In this document: piece by piece, positions 32,785-44,208 of the stretch
How the letters are laid out: each line of letters opens with the position of its first letter
Numbering within the stretch: the first letter of the stretch is position 1
Source: Takakia lepidozioides
Taxonomy: Eukaryota > Streptophyta > Takakiopsida > Takakiales > Takakiaceae
Length of the DNA stretch: 64,000 bases
Direction of reading: 5' to 3'
Assembly: GCA_030704615.1 (NCBI GenBank)
Contig: CM060731.1
Coordinates: 66,134,756 to 66,198,755 of the forward strand
The notes under the pieces: model-generated
Seen by the model: the letters and a program-made list of their open reading frames with translations, nothing else
What the model was told of the DNA's origin: nothing
Database searches by the model: none
Translations under genes and position numbers: made by a program

Positions 32785-32965
32785 GCTGGTAGCTCAGCTG
32801 GTAAGTGCACAGTGTGTCACCCTGGTGGTTCGGAGCAAACCCGCTGCCCCTGCCCCGTGCGTGGGATTGTTCGTGACAATATGTTTGCGCGTTGATTGTC
32901 CTGTAGGCCTCATGGCCCATAAATGAAAGGGGGTTAATTTTTCCCCCTCCTCAAGGGCCTGAATT
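32785..32965 (+). mobile_element. Second SINE family with LINE-like 3' end
   Basis: The head holds GGTAGCTCAGCTGGTAAG (box A-like) and GGTGGTTCGGAGCAAACCC (box B-like). The tail reads GGCCTCATGGCCCATAAATG, GGGGGTTAATTTTT and CCCCC. The last part resembles the 3' end of the LINE at 33797-35310 (minus strand CCTTATGGCTTAATCGGGG then TTTTAATTTTTTTTCCCCC). Confidence 0.6.
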
Positions 32966-33029
32966 GTGGGTTGTTGCTCCTAGGTTTCCTTTTAAAAAAA
33001 AATATAAAATGTCAAGATTCATAGTTAAC

Positions 33030-33790
33030 TAGGTAGCCTATGCCGTTGGCCCAAGAGTCGAGTGTCATAATATTCATTCTTACATGCATTTGCTATTATA
33101 TAGATCATCTATGTGTATCCCATGAATTCAAGAAGATTATGAGTAACCTATGCATAGGATTGACGATTTATAGATGATGTAAGACATATAAGCTTACATT
33201 TCTGTACTTAAATAAATAATGAACTAATGTATTTTCAAAATTCAAACGATATCATGCCACAACCTAATTTTCTTTAAACAAATATATGTACGTATGTGCA
33301 CATACGTACATATATGTATATCATTTGAATAATCCAAATATGATGAGATATTATCTTTAAGAATGTTGGATTATAACGTGATATTGTGATGGTACTTAAA
33401 GAACAATTGGATCTAATAACATGTGTGGACGTATACTCTACAGTTTTCTAGTTTATTTGTAATACTTAGAATGTTTATATTATCATATATACAATTAAAT
33501 AATAAATATATATTATATAAATTATATAAAAAAATTAAGAATAATTACAAAGATGTGACAGATTGAATTAGAATCTATTCTATAACAGTCTTAGTAAATG
33601 CATATAAAATGTCACAATTAAGTGTTCATTCTTACATGTCCCTTCTTAAAGAACAATTGGATCTAACATGTGTGGACACTGTATAGTTTTCTAGTTTATT
33701 CATAATACTTAGAATTTTTGTATTGACAAATATGCAATAAAAAAAAAATAACTAAAAATAATTACAAATATGTAACAGATTGAATTAAAT
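33030..33790 (+). repeat. AT-rich tandem repeat, about 285-bp unit (left part)
   Basis: The phrase AAAGAACAATTGGATCTAA with ACATGTGTGGAC occurs at about 33399 and 33651, followed in both by GTTTTCTAGTTTAT and ATACTTAGAAT. The phrase ATTATATAGATCAT plus GAATTCAA and CCTATGCATAGG at 33095-33165 recurs at about 35610-35675 on the other side of the LINE fragment. Confidence 0.65.
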
Positions 33791-33796
33791 CTATTC

Positions 33797-35310
33797 TTAA
33801 GGGGGAAAAAAAATTAAAACCCCGATTAAGCCATAAGGCACACACACTGTGATCAGTGTAATTAGAGCCACACATCCAACAAATTGGATTTGGGAGAAAC
33901 CAAGTTCTGGGACAGATCCCCAAAAATACCATTTTAATGCAGGCAGACTGATGGTTCCTAATGTGACCGACCCTTCGACTCTACATTGGCAATACAACAA
34001 ATGAAATGACCCAGATTTTTGTCATTACCTTTCCTAGAGCAGAATGGTTTAAGAGTAATTAAGTCTCGAGGCCTTGGATGAAATCTTGAGGTGTTTCCAG
34101 TTGACATCTCGCTCAAACTCCGGCGAACGAGTGGAGGGGGATTCGAAGGTCGCGCTAGGCTGGTGGAGGTACCTCTGTCCAGAAGCATTTGTCTTGCGAT
34201 GGGGAGTAACAAATGATTCTCGCGAGGCCCCATGAATAGCAGAAAGCAGCGTGGATATTATCTGCGCTTCCAGAATTTCGTTCCATGTCTGCACATGTTT
34301 TAGCCCAAGCTTTACGAGCTTCAGTTTGGAGATCATAAAAAATACTGGAGAGGAGCGTAGATATGGTGGTGGTTTGTCCAGAGAAGATATTCTTACAGCG
34401 GATCTTCCATAGGTGCCAAAGTGTGGACCCTCTCCGGGTTTCGAATACTAGACAGTTTACAGCCTTGTTTTTTGTGTTCTTATCATAGTTTAGAAGTAAA
34501 TGAGTTTCAGCAATGGGTCTTGGATTCCAGTTTAGGTAAAATATTTTCAACAGAGGCCATATCTTGGATGGTGCTTGACAATGAAGCAAACAGTGCTTCA
34601 GGGTTTCCTGCACAGCGGTAGAGCAGCACGCACAAAGGACTGATGCTTGGAATTGGAGCCACTCCCCTACTTTAAGCACTTGTTCGCAACTTGCTAGGCA
34701 GAAATTTTTGTAGGACGGGATTTGATCCATACCGAGCCCCAGATAGCAGACCACTTCTCATCTCGAAATCCGTGGGATTCTCATTCAAGTCCCACTTAGA
34801 GAGCATTGGTTTTGTTTTGGATAGTACCCTGTATTATCTTTTTGTTGCGTAAAAGAAAAAAGGGTATGGCGATCTGGTGAAGATCCATGACCATTCTGTC
34901 GGGTCAACATCAAGCTCTGCCAAAGGCCTTCCAAGGATCCATACAAAAGTGTTAGAGGCTAGCCAGTCATGAACTGGGACAGATAACGGGGGTAATGGGT
35001 TGAAGGCCTTATCTTGCGAAGTCCAGTAGCAAATCCTAATCGGGGTTAGAGGTATTGGTTTAATGAGTTGAGGAATTGTCGAAGCAAGAGTGAGCACCAG
35101 AGTTGTTGTGGTGATAAAAAAGTTGAAGATCGTGAGTTGTTGTGGTGAAGCGTATTGGATAAAAATGACTGATAATTGACCCTGGTATATGGCCAAGCCC
35201 CACGAATTGTCTAGAAGAACCGGGGGGCCCGATTCCAGGATGACCAACCATTGAGGGTTTATGGATGTGATGAGGGCTTGATATCCCTTGTTTGCCCTTC
35301 TTTTGCCCAC
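33797..35310 (-). mobile_element. L1-type LINE 3' fragment (zf-RVT region)
   Basis: Minus-strand frames read EWSWIFTRSPYPFFFYATKR near 34840-34900 and, farther on, the zinc-binding RVT domain: CACCSTAVQETLKHCLLHCQ with PSKIWPLLK, then LWHLWKIRCKNIF. This order is that of plant L1 LINE ORF2 after the RT. RT and endonuclease are absent, and frames shift at several points, so the copy is a 5'-truncated remnant. Its end near 33797-33850 resembles the tail of the SINE at 32785. AT-rich repeat DNA lies on both sides, suggesting insertion into that repeat. Confidence 0.75.
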
Positions 35311-35359
35311 TAGTTGCGAGATCGATTTTAGAAAATGGAGGGCTCTATTTTTCCAAATG

Positions 35360-35900
35360 TCGTAGCCTTACTAAATGCATATAAAATATCAAAATTCCGT
35401 GTTCATTCTTACATGTACCTTCTATTATTATATTGCTCATTTATGTGTAGAGTCTCATAAGTAGAATATTTTAATTGTCGTGCAATAAGTTATTCTAAAT
35501 AAAAATAAATCACCTGGATCAAATTAAAAAATGAATAATAAATATTATTTTAATATGCAGATAAGATTTTATAATTCAGTATTCATTCTAACATGCACCT
35601 CCATATTATATAGATCATTTATGTGTAACGCATGAATTCAAAAATATTATGAGTGACCTATGCATAGGCTGCACGATTTAGAGATGATCTATAGATATAT
35701 AGTCAATGCATTTCTGTACTTAAATACTTATTAATGTTTGAAATATTTTATTCATAAAACTGAGAATGTTTTGTATTGTTAGACATGCAGTACAATGTTT
35801 TCAATTAAAAATCACAAGGATGTGACAGATCAAATATATAAAATTATATAGCATCATTTCTAAATACATATAAGACTCAACAATTTAATTTAATTTATAC
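35360..35900 (+). repeat. AT-rich tandem repeat (right part)
   Basis: Continuation of the repeat at 33030-33790 after the LINE fragment: CTAAATGCATATAAAATATCAAAATT and TGTTCATTCTTACATGTACC match about 33593-33650, and 35600-35690 matches 33085-33180. Confidence 0.65.
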
Positions 35901-36303
35901 TTATAATGACCTACATAATATTGGGCGGTACGTGTACCTAAACCGTAACTCATTTATACTACATTGTTTCTTTTGCATACATCAGTGGAAAAAATAACCA
36001 TTATAGAGGCCGTGAAGGCTAACTGTGGGGAAATTCCCCCGTAACTCAATATATTGAAAGTTACAATTTTAGAAGTAAAAATATGTTTAATTAATTAATT
36101 GTGATCATAGGGGAGATATAAATTAATTGATTCTTACTGATTTAAAATGCGATTTAGATAATAATATTCTTGAAAAATCATACACCTCATATTTCGTATT
36201 TCATAGCACTTCTTGCTCACCTGAGATCATTTATGCTTACCGTAGTACCTTGGCAACTTCGACACAAAAATTTAATATTTCAAAGATTGTTAAAAAATTT
36301 GGA

Positions 36304-37101
36304 GCCCGCACTGCTCCTCCGCTTCTCATCATTTCAAAAATCAAAGGGCTTTGTTGTTGTCTGCAAGGTCATTGTCATCGACAACAAACACGTCCTCAGG
36401 GCCTCCTTTGCAAGGATGTCGTGCTTGCGGAACCAGGACGACTGCCCTTATGAAGAGCCCGCACTGCTCCTCCGCTTCTCATCATTTCAAAAATCAAAGG
36501 GCTTCGTTGTTGTCTGCAAGGTCATTGTCATCGACAACAAACACGTCCTCAGGGCCTCCTTTGCAAGGATGTCGTGCTTGCGGAATCAGGACGATTGCCC
36601 TTATGAAGAGCCCGCACTGCTCCTCCGCTTCTCATCATTTCAAAAATAAAAGGGCTTCGTTGTTGTCTGCAAGGTCATTGTCATCGAAAACAAACACGTC
36701 ATCAGGGCCTCCTTTGCAAGGATGTCGTGCTTGCGGAACCAGGACGACTGCCCTTATGAAGGCTTTGATTATGCAATGTATTCGGCCACATCGGGAGACA
36801 TCGTTATCTGGCAAACAGTTTCCATAGAAGATAGTGGGGCGAATGTGGAAACATTGTCAGCTTTTGAGTATATCCCAGGCCACTACGCCTTCGAGCAGGG
36901 TGACGATCTTGGTCTAATGAGTCCGTGGCTCCTGCGCATCCTTGATTCCAATTTTCCCAGCTACGGCGGGCATCCATGCAGAAGAATGCGCACTGCTATG
37001 ATGTTGCGGTGGAACTGCTGCCAGTGACGTGGGTAGACTCCATCGAGAGACGTGTACTTCTGAAGGAGTGCGCTCATCTTCTCCTAAAAGAGGACTCTAT
37101 G
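36304..37101 (+). pseudogene. Unknown protein fragment with 153-bp in-frame triplication
   Basis: Units 36304-36456, 36457-36609 and 36610-36762 each encode 51 residues beginning PALLLRFSSFQKSKGFVVVC and ending SCLRNQDDCPYE, almost identical in sequence. The third unit has a TCA-to-TAA stop after SSFQK. The frame then continues uniquely with GFDYAMYSATSGDIVIWQT and YIPGHYAFEQGDDLGLMSPW; a shift near 36960 leads to an open end ASMQKNAHCYDVAVELLPVT through LLLKEDSM and a stop at 37099-37101. I do not recognise the family. The surrounding DNA is AT-rich, and this block is GC-richer, as expected for captured or retained coding sequence. It is non-functional as it stands. Confidence 0.6.
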
Positions 37102-37379
37102 TGAGGAACTACTAGGGCTGCATAGGCAATTGACATGTTGTTGGCTTCCCTCCATGCTCTTCTAGTTACAGAGAGTTCGTTGTCCCGCACTTTGACCTTT
37201 TGATGCAATTCTAAAAGTTGCTGGTCATTTTCTTCATTAAGGCGCTTCAACTCCTGGATGACATCCTCATTGCGACAAAGAGTACTACCCAAATGCAACT
37301 CATCACCGAGTTCACAATATTCATTTATGGTTAGGGCCATCAGACACCAAGTTAACAGTCGAGCCATTTTTACAAACAA
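37074..37379 (-). CDS. Short coiled-coil hypothetical protein
   Basis: A minus-strand frame of about 100 codons. MARLLTWCLMALTINEYC could be a signal-like hydrophobic start, followed by a charged helical stretch (VIQELKRLNEENDQQLLELH, QKVKVRDNELSVTRRAWREA). A few codons overlap the end of the opposite-strand pseudogene. Upstream on the same strand, 37760-37535 is a decayed Asp/Glu-rich tract. No family recognised; it may be part of the same decayed gene. Confidence 0.3.
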   Translation of the reverse strand: MFVKMARLLTWCLMALTINEYCELGDELHLGSTLCRNEDVIQELKRLNEENDQQLLELHQKVKVRDNELSVTRRAWREANNMSIAYAALVVPHIESSFRRR

Positions 37380-37534
37380 AAAACTGTCAACCTACAAAAC
37401 TCACTAAATTGAAAATTCAAAATTCTACAAGTTTCACATCTGCAATTTCTTTTCAATTTCAAGAATACTAGTCTAAAATATGGGATCTCCCAAAATGAAG
37501 AAAACTGTTGGGAATTCTTTTTCCTTCTCATCTC

Positions 37535-37690
37535 CACGGTTCTTCTCCTTCATCATCATCGTCGTCAGTGTCATCTGACCATCATCGTCATCGTCACTGT
37601 CTTCCTGATCATTATTATCATCACTGTCCTCCTGATCATCCTCTTCATCTTCTTCTTTCGACTCTTCCTCCTCGTCTCTTGGTTCTTTTT
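37535..37690 (-). pseudogene. Acidic low-complexity coding remnant
   Basis: On the minus strand this reads as Glu/Asp-rich sequence (EEDEEDDQEDSDDNNDQEDS), continued after a one-base shift by a second acidic run ending in Trp-Arg and a stop. The plus-strand reading is Ser/His/Pro-rich and is a shadow. It may be a decayed acidic nuclear protein or simply a GAT/GAC microsatellite. Confidence 0.3.
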
Positions 37691-38159
37691 CCTCTCTCCA
37701 TCTCTATCATCGTTTGTCTCTTATTCATCATCTAAATTTGCTTTGTTGTCGTTGTGTAGGTTTTTGTCTATACAACATGGAAACAATTTACACGTCTTAA
37801 ATTATTCAATCACGTTGATAGAAACATTGTAGGAAATTCAAAACATTGGACATGAGGGTGATAATACTCACACGCCTCATTTTTCTTATAGCGCGCAGTC
37901 GCTAAAGTACATGTTTTCGCATGAATATGATCTTCAAATCTTCACTTCTCCATCTCCGTATTGGTGCATGCTAACGTCTCCGATCTATAAGGGGTTTAAT
38001 CATAAGGTTTGTTTGAATTGAGAAAATCTTTGACATCGATTTGGTGAACACATCTACAATTCAAATAAACCAACTTTGGTACACATCAATCAATAGCAGA
38101 GGTAGAATAGTACCTTAGTTTGCAACTTTATTGCTCATGATATGTTAGCAAAACGGATG

Positions 38160-38740
38160 TCATCTTCTTTCGCAACTTGCGGCGATGCACCTTCCAGTAA
38201 TCTTTGCTATAAACACCATTTTCAGTCGTGTCAAATCATGTTTGCAACCCCTCATAGGTTTATACTGTGCAAGTTTTTTTCGCACCACCTTACAAGTCGC
38301 ATTGGAACCCACGACATCTTCCAACGTCTTGAGAGATAAATCCATTATTTTCCATTCACGAATACCAAAGTTTTCAGACAGATCTGTTTCAAATAGAGTT
38401 GCCAACAATGGGACTCGTTTTTGTTTTCTCTTTTTCTCCATAGTACCCTCGTGCGCATTTTTCCACATTCGATCTGCTCTTAACTTGAATCTATAACGTG
38501 CATTGTTATCGTACACTCTATTTCTTTTCTCTGCATCTGAATATATCCTCATGTTGGTTTTATGATAGTTTTGCTCTCTTTGTTTCCCATCGGTAGGACG
38601 ACCAGGTTTACCTAGAGAGAGGCGATGACCTCTACACTTCACCATAAGATGGTTTTGGAAGTTGTGCTTATCCTTCTAACCCATAGAAGCTCTTTGGCCG
38701 CACATCAAACAAAACCACTTGCCAGCATCCCGTCTGTAGT
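38160..38740 (-). pseudogene. Zinc-finger, basic protein remnant
   Basis: The minus strand gives KWFCLMCGQRASMG, an in-frame TAG stop (near 38676), then KDKHNFQNHLMVKCRGH. Together these have C-x2-C and H-x-C/H spacing like a single zinc finger. A very basic stretch follows (GKPGRPTDGKQREQNYHKTN, EKRNRVYDNNARYRFKLRAD and EKKRKQKR), then a mixed C-terminal part to 38160. GKPGRP resembles an AT-hook. The family is not recognised; a transposon-derived or decayed DNA-binding protein fits. The stop codon argues for a pseudogene. Confidence 0.4.
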
Positions 38741-38984
38741 GCATCCCATCTTGTGCAAACAATCCACTTGTGTAACATATATATGGATGTGAGAAAATAG
38801 GTACATTAATGTTTCAAAAATGAAGATTTCTCCACATGATGATACCATTGTAAAGGTATTGGTCTTTAACCATCTATTATACTTATACATGATGATGATA
38901 CCTCCGTAGAGACAAAAACACATATCTTATGATACTTCTATAGAAGAAAAAACATTGCGTACGATCCCACAGTTGCAAGCATGA

Positions 38985-39445
38985 CCACTAGTGTTGATGG
39001 TCCCGTTAATTCTCTAAATATAAACTAATTGAGGATCACTACCACTATTGTATTAACGATGGTTATGGTGGTCCGATTTCTCATTTTATTTCACTATAAG
39101 ATAATCTGGGTTTCACGACAATGTTTTTTTTCCCCGCAGTCATGGCACATCTAATTGAACGTATAACAACATAGTCGCGAAAGCCATTACAAATAAATAA
39201 AATAATCGTCGTAGTCATGTGAGTGACTATGCGATTTGAACGGGGTCAAACTTGGTTGACCATAGACACATGAGATGGTACATATGAATAGTAAATCATA
39301 TACATATCTACTACTAGATGTCATGTCATAGTCATGTATTACTACATAACTACATGACTATGAGTGTGATGTAAATGTGACTAACAGTCATATATATGAC
39401 TACGATTAGACATATCAAAAACTTTATATTTCAAAGTTCTAGCGA
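38985..39445 (+). repeat. Duplicate of the 40410-40900 block, with CACTA left end
   Basis: Closely matches 40410-40900, both before and after a CACTATAAGATAATCTGGG terminus at 39092 (CACTACAAG at 40579 in the other copy). The match extends outside the CACTA end, so this is a copy of a nested structure, not an independent CACTA insertion. No right end follows. Confidence 0.75.
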
Positions 39446-39983
39446 CGATTGAAGGTTGAAAGCTAGTTTGACGTAGAAAATGAATATGGTGTCATAGTGT
39501 CACGTTATCAGGTTTCATTGCCATGTTTCGATGTCAATTTTCCTGAAACGTGCCCGGGCTGCCCGAAAATAACTGGAAGAGCTGTGCGTGGGACTTGGAT
39601 GAGGATGCCACCGCGTCATTGAGTGCGGAGGGGTGTTTCGATCTCTGCATGCTCCCTTCTCAGGACCTTTTCCGCCGTTCTTTAAATTTAAAAAAAAAAT
39701 CTAAAAACTATTTTTTTTATATAAACAGATCAATATAATTATGGAATAAATGAGATTATAATGAAAGGTAAAGTTCAATTGGATTATTGTCGACATGACG
39801 TACATTCCAAGCTTATTCAATTATGTTGGCTGCGATTGGATCATTTTCGACGTAACGTCCATTCCAAGCTTATTGTATAAGACGATTTTGTAACTTGACT
39901 AATGTGGTTACAGTGAGATGCAAATTGGCTGAACTATAACTACACACATGATGTGTCTACAACATTATTACAAAGTGCAGATC

Positions 39984-39988
<5 letters not shown>

Positions 39989-40029
<41 letters not shown>
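39989..40029 (+). repeat. TA dinucleotide microsatellite
   Basis: About 20 uninterrupted TA units; shorter tracts occur at 13608-13629 and 17271-17286. Confidence 0.95.
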
Positions 40030-40031
<2 letters not shown>

Positions 40032-40239
40032 ATTATATTTTTTGAGGTATCTCAAAATTTTAGACCTTTCAAAAGTTAAATAATTAAAAAATTAAATCGA
40101 TACCGCCAGTTTTGTTTTTAATGTTCATTCATTGCTTCATATTATTATTGTTTGATTTAATTTAAATACAGAATTACGTTAAATTTTATCCGGATTTAAG
40201 CCAAAAGCCCAAAACTAGTTAAAATTGAGTTACAATTAA

Positions 40240-40578
40240 ATTCAGCGCAAGTGGTTCCGGTAGTCTTGTTTATTTTCTTGGTAAAAATTTAAATCAAGAC
40301 CGTCAGCTCTAACGGTCTCGTTTTATCTTTAAATAATAACTAAATTGGGACCACCAGCTCGCTAGCTGGAGCTGGTGGTCCCGTTTTTTTATTTTATTTA
40401 ATCGGGATAATTACTAGTGCTGACGGTCCTGTTAATTCTCTGAATATAAATTAAATGGGAACCGCCACCACCATTGTACTAACAATGGCTATGACGGTCT
40501 CCACATTTTTCATTTCGTTTAAAATTGAAACAAAAGCAGGATCGCCGACAGTGGCGGTCCCAATTTCTCATTTTATTT
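40240..40578 (+). repeat. Hairpin-repeat end of a host element (left side)
   Basis: Several palindromes of one type in AT-rich DNA: GACCGTCAGCTC facing AACGGTCTC near 40300; GGGACCACCAGCTC facing GAGCTGGTGGTCCC (perfect 14-bp arms) at about 40347-40382; and weaker ones near 40420-40500 and 40540-40560. A similar unit (AGGACCATCAGCGCTGGAAGTCCC) follows the CACTA element at about 42067-42090, so the CACTA element seems to have landed inside this array. Confidence 0.65.
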
Positions 40579-42048
40579 CACTACAAGATAATCTGGGTTT
40601 CACGACTATGGTTTTTTTTTTTTTCCGTAGTCATGACACATCTGATTGAACATATAACTACACATCGCGAAAACCCTTAAAAATAAATAAAATATTTGAC
40701 GTAGTCATATGGATGACTACAACTTGAACGTGGGGTCAAACTTGGTTGACCACGGGCATATGAGATGTCTACGACTAGATGTCATGTCATAATGTCATGT
40801 ATTACTACATGACTATGATTGTGATGTCATGTTGTACGGTAAATGTGACTAATAGTCATATACGATTAGACGTGTCAAAAGCTTTATATTTCAAAGTTTG
40901 TTATGGTTATATACAATCAAACCACTTATGTGGTATATATATGTACTCTCGGCCTGAAGTTAGATATTGTCCATTTATTACATACAGATCGATGTGAATT
41001 GTTGAGATCTCTAATAAATTTTTCGAAGCTCGAGAAACTCTTAGATGAATTTTATATGTTTTCAACTGCATTTCTCAGCAAGTGTTTCGTGTGGCATGGA
41101 TGTGGGAGCAGAGTGGGCAGTGTGGGGATGGGAATAGGGTAGGTTGGAAGGTGTGTTTGCGTTTCTTGAAAAACGTCTTGATCACCTCATTACCTTAATG
41201 GTCAGTATGGTCTACTTTATTGAATTGATTTACTGTAGTGGATCATGCACAGCTAGAGTGTCGCATATTAAAATCCATAATAAGCCATGTGTGTATTATT
41301 CATGTTGTGTTTCGACTTCTGTCCTATGTTTATTAACTTTTGTCGTTATCAATTGTCAACTGGACAGTGTGACCATCTCGTAATTAAACACAGCACAACT
41401 CGTCAGATGAGCGACAAACCGCAACAGTAACCTAACAAGGACCTCACTACATTTTAGTGCTCTAATATAGAGTCTACATCTTCACTTTAGAGGAGGTCAG
41501 TTTATTGGTTTTCTCAAAGCTCTCACTTTCAACTTACAACGGAATAGAAGCCAAGAGCGTGTCAGCCCCGCAAAACAACGGAACTACATGTATTTGAATT
41601 TTGAGAATCAATATCGCTGTAATGAAAAGTTTTGCACCAGTTGCTTGCTTGCCTATCCATGTGTTCGCAGTCTCATGCACTTGTGGTTAGGGTATTTGTT
41701 AATTGCCCTCCTTGTTGATGGTGTGGGATTGAAAGTCAAATGGTCAACAGTGAATAGTCAATGCACAGTTCAAATTTTGAATTTTGAATTTCGAAATCAG
41801 AACCGCTAAAATTCAAAAATTCAAAATTTGAATTTGAATTTGAATTTTAAAATCTTTAAAATCATATGTTATAAAATCTTATAACTACCACGTCATCGCA
41901 ATGACACATAGTCACGGGATCTATGACTGTGTGATACTTATGACTTAATGGCCCTACGACAATGTGTTTGCAACTGTTAGTCATGAGGGACTTATAACTA
42001 AAAAATAATCATGAAACTCGGTGTAAAACCATGTTTCTTTTGTAGTGT
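40579..42048 (+). mobile_element. Non-autonomous CACTA (En/Spm-type) transposon
   Basis: The left end is CACTACAAGATAATCTGGGT (40579 onward). The right end, read inverted, is CACTACAAAAGAAACATGGT (42048 backward). Both ends continue with a related GTTTnACnnCGA segment. A 3-bp target duplication TTT flanks the element (40576-40578 and 42049-42051), as expected for CACTA elements. Subterminal DNA has many short inverted words around ACTATGACT and AGTCATG. The 1470-bp interior has no transposase frame, so it depends on an autonomous relative. Confidence 0.8.
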
Positions 42049-42109
42049 TTCTAAAATAGAAAAATCAGGACCATCAGCGCTGGAAGTCCCAAGTTTTCAG
42101 TTTACATTT

Positions 42110-44074
42110 CCAAAAAAGTTACTAATTAATTTATATTTATGTGAAATCTCTTAATTATTTTCAAAATATTATTAACGATTGCGTTGGATGATTTTTTTTA
42201 ATTAAAATTTTGAAAATGGTCATTTTCAGTAGGGTTGTCAGTGTCACGTTCGTTGAGTCGCGACCTGACATTGACACGACCTACGTCACGTCAAGTTTCG
42301 GCGATATACTAGTAAAAAATATTCAAGGTAAAAATATGTCACTGAAGCAGTAACGGTGGCGGTGACAGATAACTAATGAAAAAAAAACAAAATAAAAGTT
42401 GTTTGCATTTTTATTTTTATTTTGAATCTCGCGCAACTATATTTTGTTATTTTTTAAAATGAAGCAAGTGCAAATATTGACGGTCGACGCAATTACTTTC
42501 TTGAAGAGTTACAACTACAATATCTTCTGAAAAGGATTGGTCCTTACATCATAATGAATTCATGATGAAAGAATTCATCTGTAACTTTGATGTAGAGACA
42601 AATTTTACACAGGTGAAGAGGATTCCAAGACCTCTTCAACTTTCCGATTACGGAGGCAAAACCAACTGAAGCAGGAGCCCAGAAGTCAAGGGTCTTCTTA
42701 GTTAGAATGATTCACACCAATCATAAAGGTACAAGTGCACCAACACACTTGTTGCGGAATTAAAGACGATTGGACCAACATTTAACATCCTGTTCCATAT
42801 GAAATCATATATACCTTAGTAAATTTTTTATAAAAGACATTACATAGCGTTAATAAGGGAGAAGGTGTCTTGGGTTGACATGATGCACCAAGCCTGGCTG
42901 TTGGAGAAGTTGAAATGTATTCACGAGAAGTCGAGACGGACCACTATAGTGTCGGGCCCCATTGCACAAGTAATTCTTAAATCTTGCCCCTCACTAAGAA
43001 TGAACGCAAAGCCATGAGGCTGATCGAGATGGAGATCACTGTTGTTAAGTAACAAGGTCGTACCACAGTAGAGGTCGTCGAGAAGAACAAGGAGAAGCTA
43101 AACGACAGAAGGTGATGAAAATCGAGCAACATGACAACCAATAAAACCATGTGCCAGAGGAACCTAAAAGACATGAGCAAACAATGACTTTATAACCCAA
43201 TAAGTACCTTTACAAACTATTACACTTAAATTTGGCTGTCCATTTCCTTCTAGAGGTGGTAGCCAACATTTCATACTATACAGCAAATAAAGGAAGAGAT
43301 AAGGCAAGAAGAGCAGAATGAGGGGAACCCTCTATCAGTAATGACAAGAGAGGTCATCATTCCAGTCCACTCACCACGAGAGAAGATATTTACAGAGAAT
43401 AAATTTGAGGGTAATACGTCGGGACCTTCTGAGACAGAAGATACAAGGCTTCAAGGCCAATTTGATTCTTGGCATTAAACCATGGTATTTCAGCCACCAA
43501 GAGAGCAATAAACCACCAAAAAAGCCAACAGGACTTTCAAACTTCTCACAAACTACTTCAAAGACTATGTGCCTTTGGAACAGTTATGAGCTTTAAAAGA
43601 GTAGTTCAAGCAATATTTATTAAATTAAATAATTATCAAATTCAAACGGTGGTCATTATTATTTTTTGTAAAAATACTTATTTATTTGAATAATTATAAA
43701 TTCAAAAACGGCAGATAATATTGACATTCGTTTATTTCTTAAATTACAAATGACCGCCAATATTGGAGATCGATTGTATTTCTTAATTTTTATAAATAAA
43801 ACGTAAAAATAAATAAAAAACAGCAATCGCCTTGACTAGAAAATAATAATAAATATTTGATTTTTCTTGGTTGAATATCCGTAAAAAAATACGGGAGTTG
43901 ACAACTGCAATCCTAAACGGCTTCTATATATACATATATTACGATAATAATCGACCGCAATTCAAGACGATTCCCACAACCTAAAAAAAAATGTTTTTTT
44001 ATTTTGGAGGAGGGGGGAACAAATTTTGACAGCCTTAAAAAAAATGCGGCCAAACCTCAGAACGGCTCCTATAT
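42110..44074. other. AT-rich intergenic region
   Basis: No gene recognised. Several weak palindromes with the phrase GACCGCCAATATTGG and relatives lie at about 43700-43990. Short open frames at 42977-43180 (minus) and 43405-43693 (plus) have no domain features. Confidence 0.4.
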
Positions 44075-44195
44075 AATGGTAAATCATGGTAGATCATGAT
44101 GAATCATGTTAAATCACGGTAATTTTTGGTAATATGATAACTTGATAACTTCTGGTATTTACTCTTGGTAGTTATTCTGGGCTATGTCCGTGACA

Positions 44196-44208
44196 TCACC
44201 CCTCCTCT
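44196..44208 (-). other. Polypurine tract of the chromovirus
   Basis: Minus-strand AGAGGAGGGGTGA lies directly before the 3' LTR start TGTCACGGACATAGCCC (44195 downward). This position is what plus-strand priming requires and fixes the LTR boundary. Confidence 0.7.

Noticed and set aside
34739-34800. Degenerate tRNA gene (a box B-like ATTCAAGTCCC is present)
   Set aside because: No box A at the right distance and no cloverleaf could be drawn; it lies within the LINE remnant.
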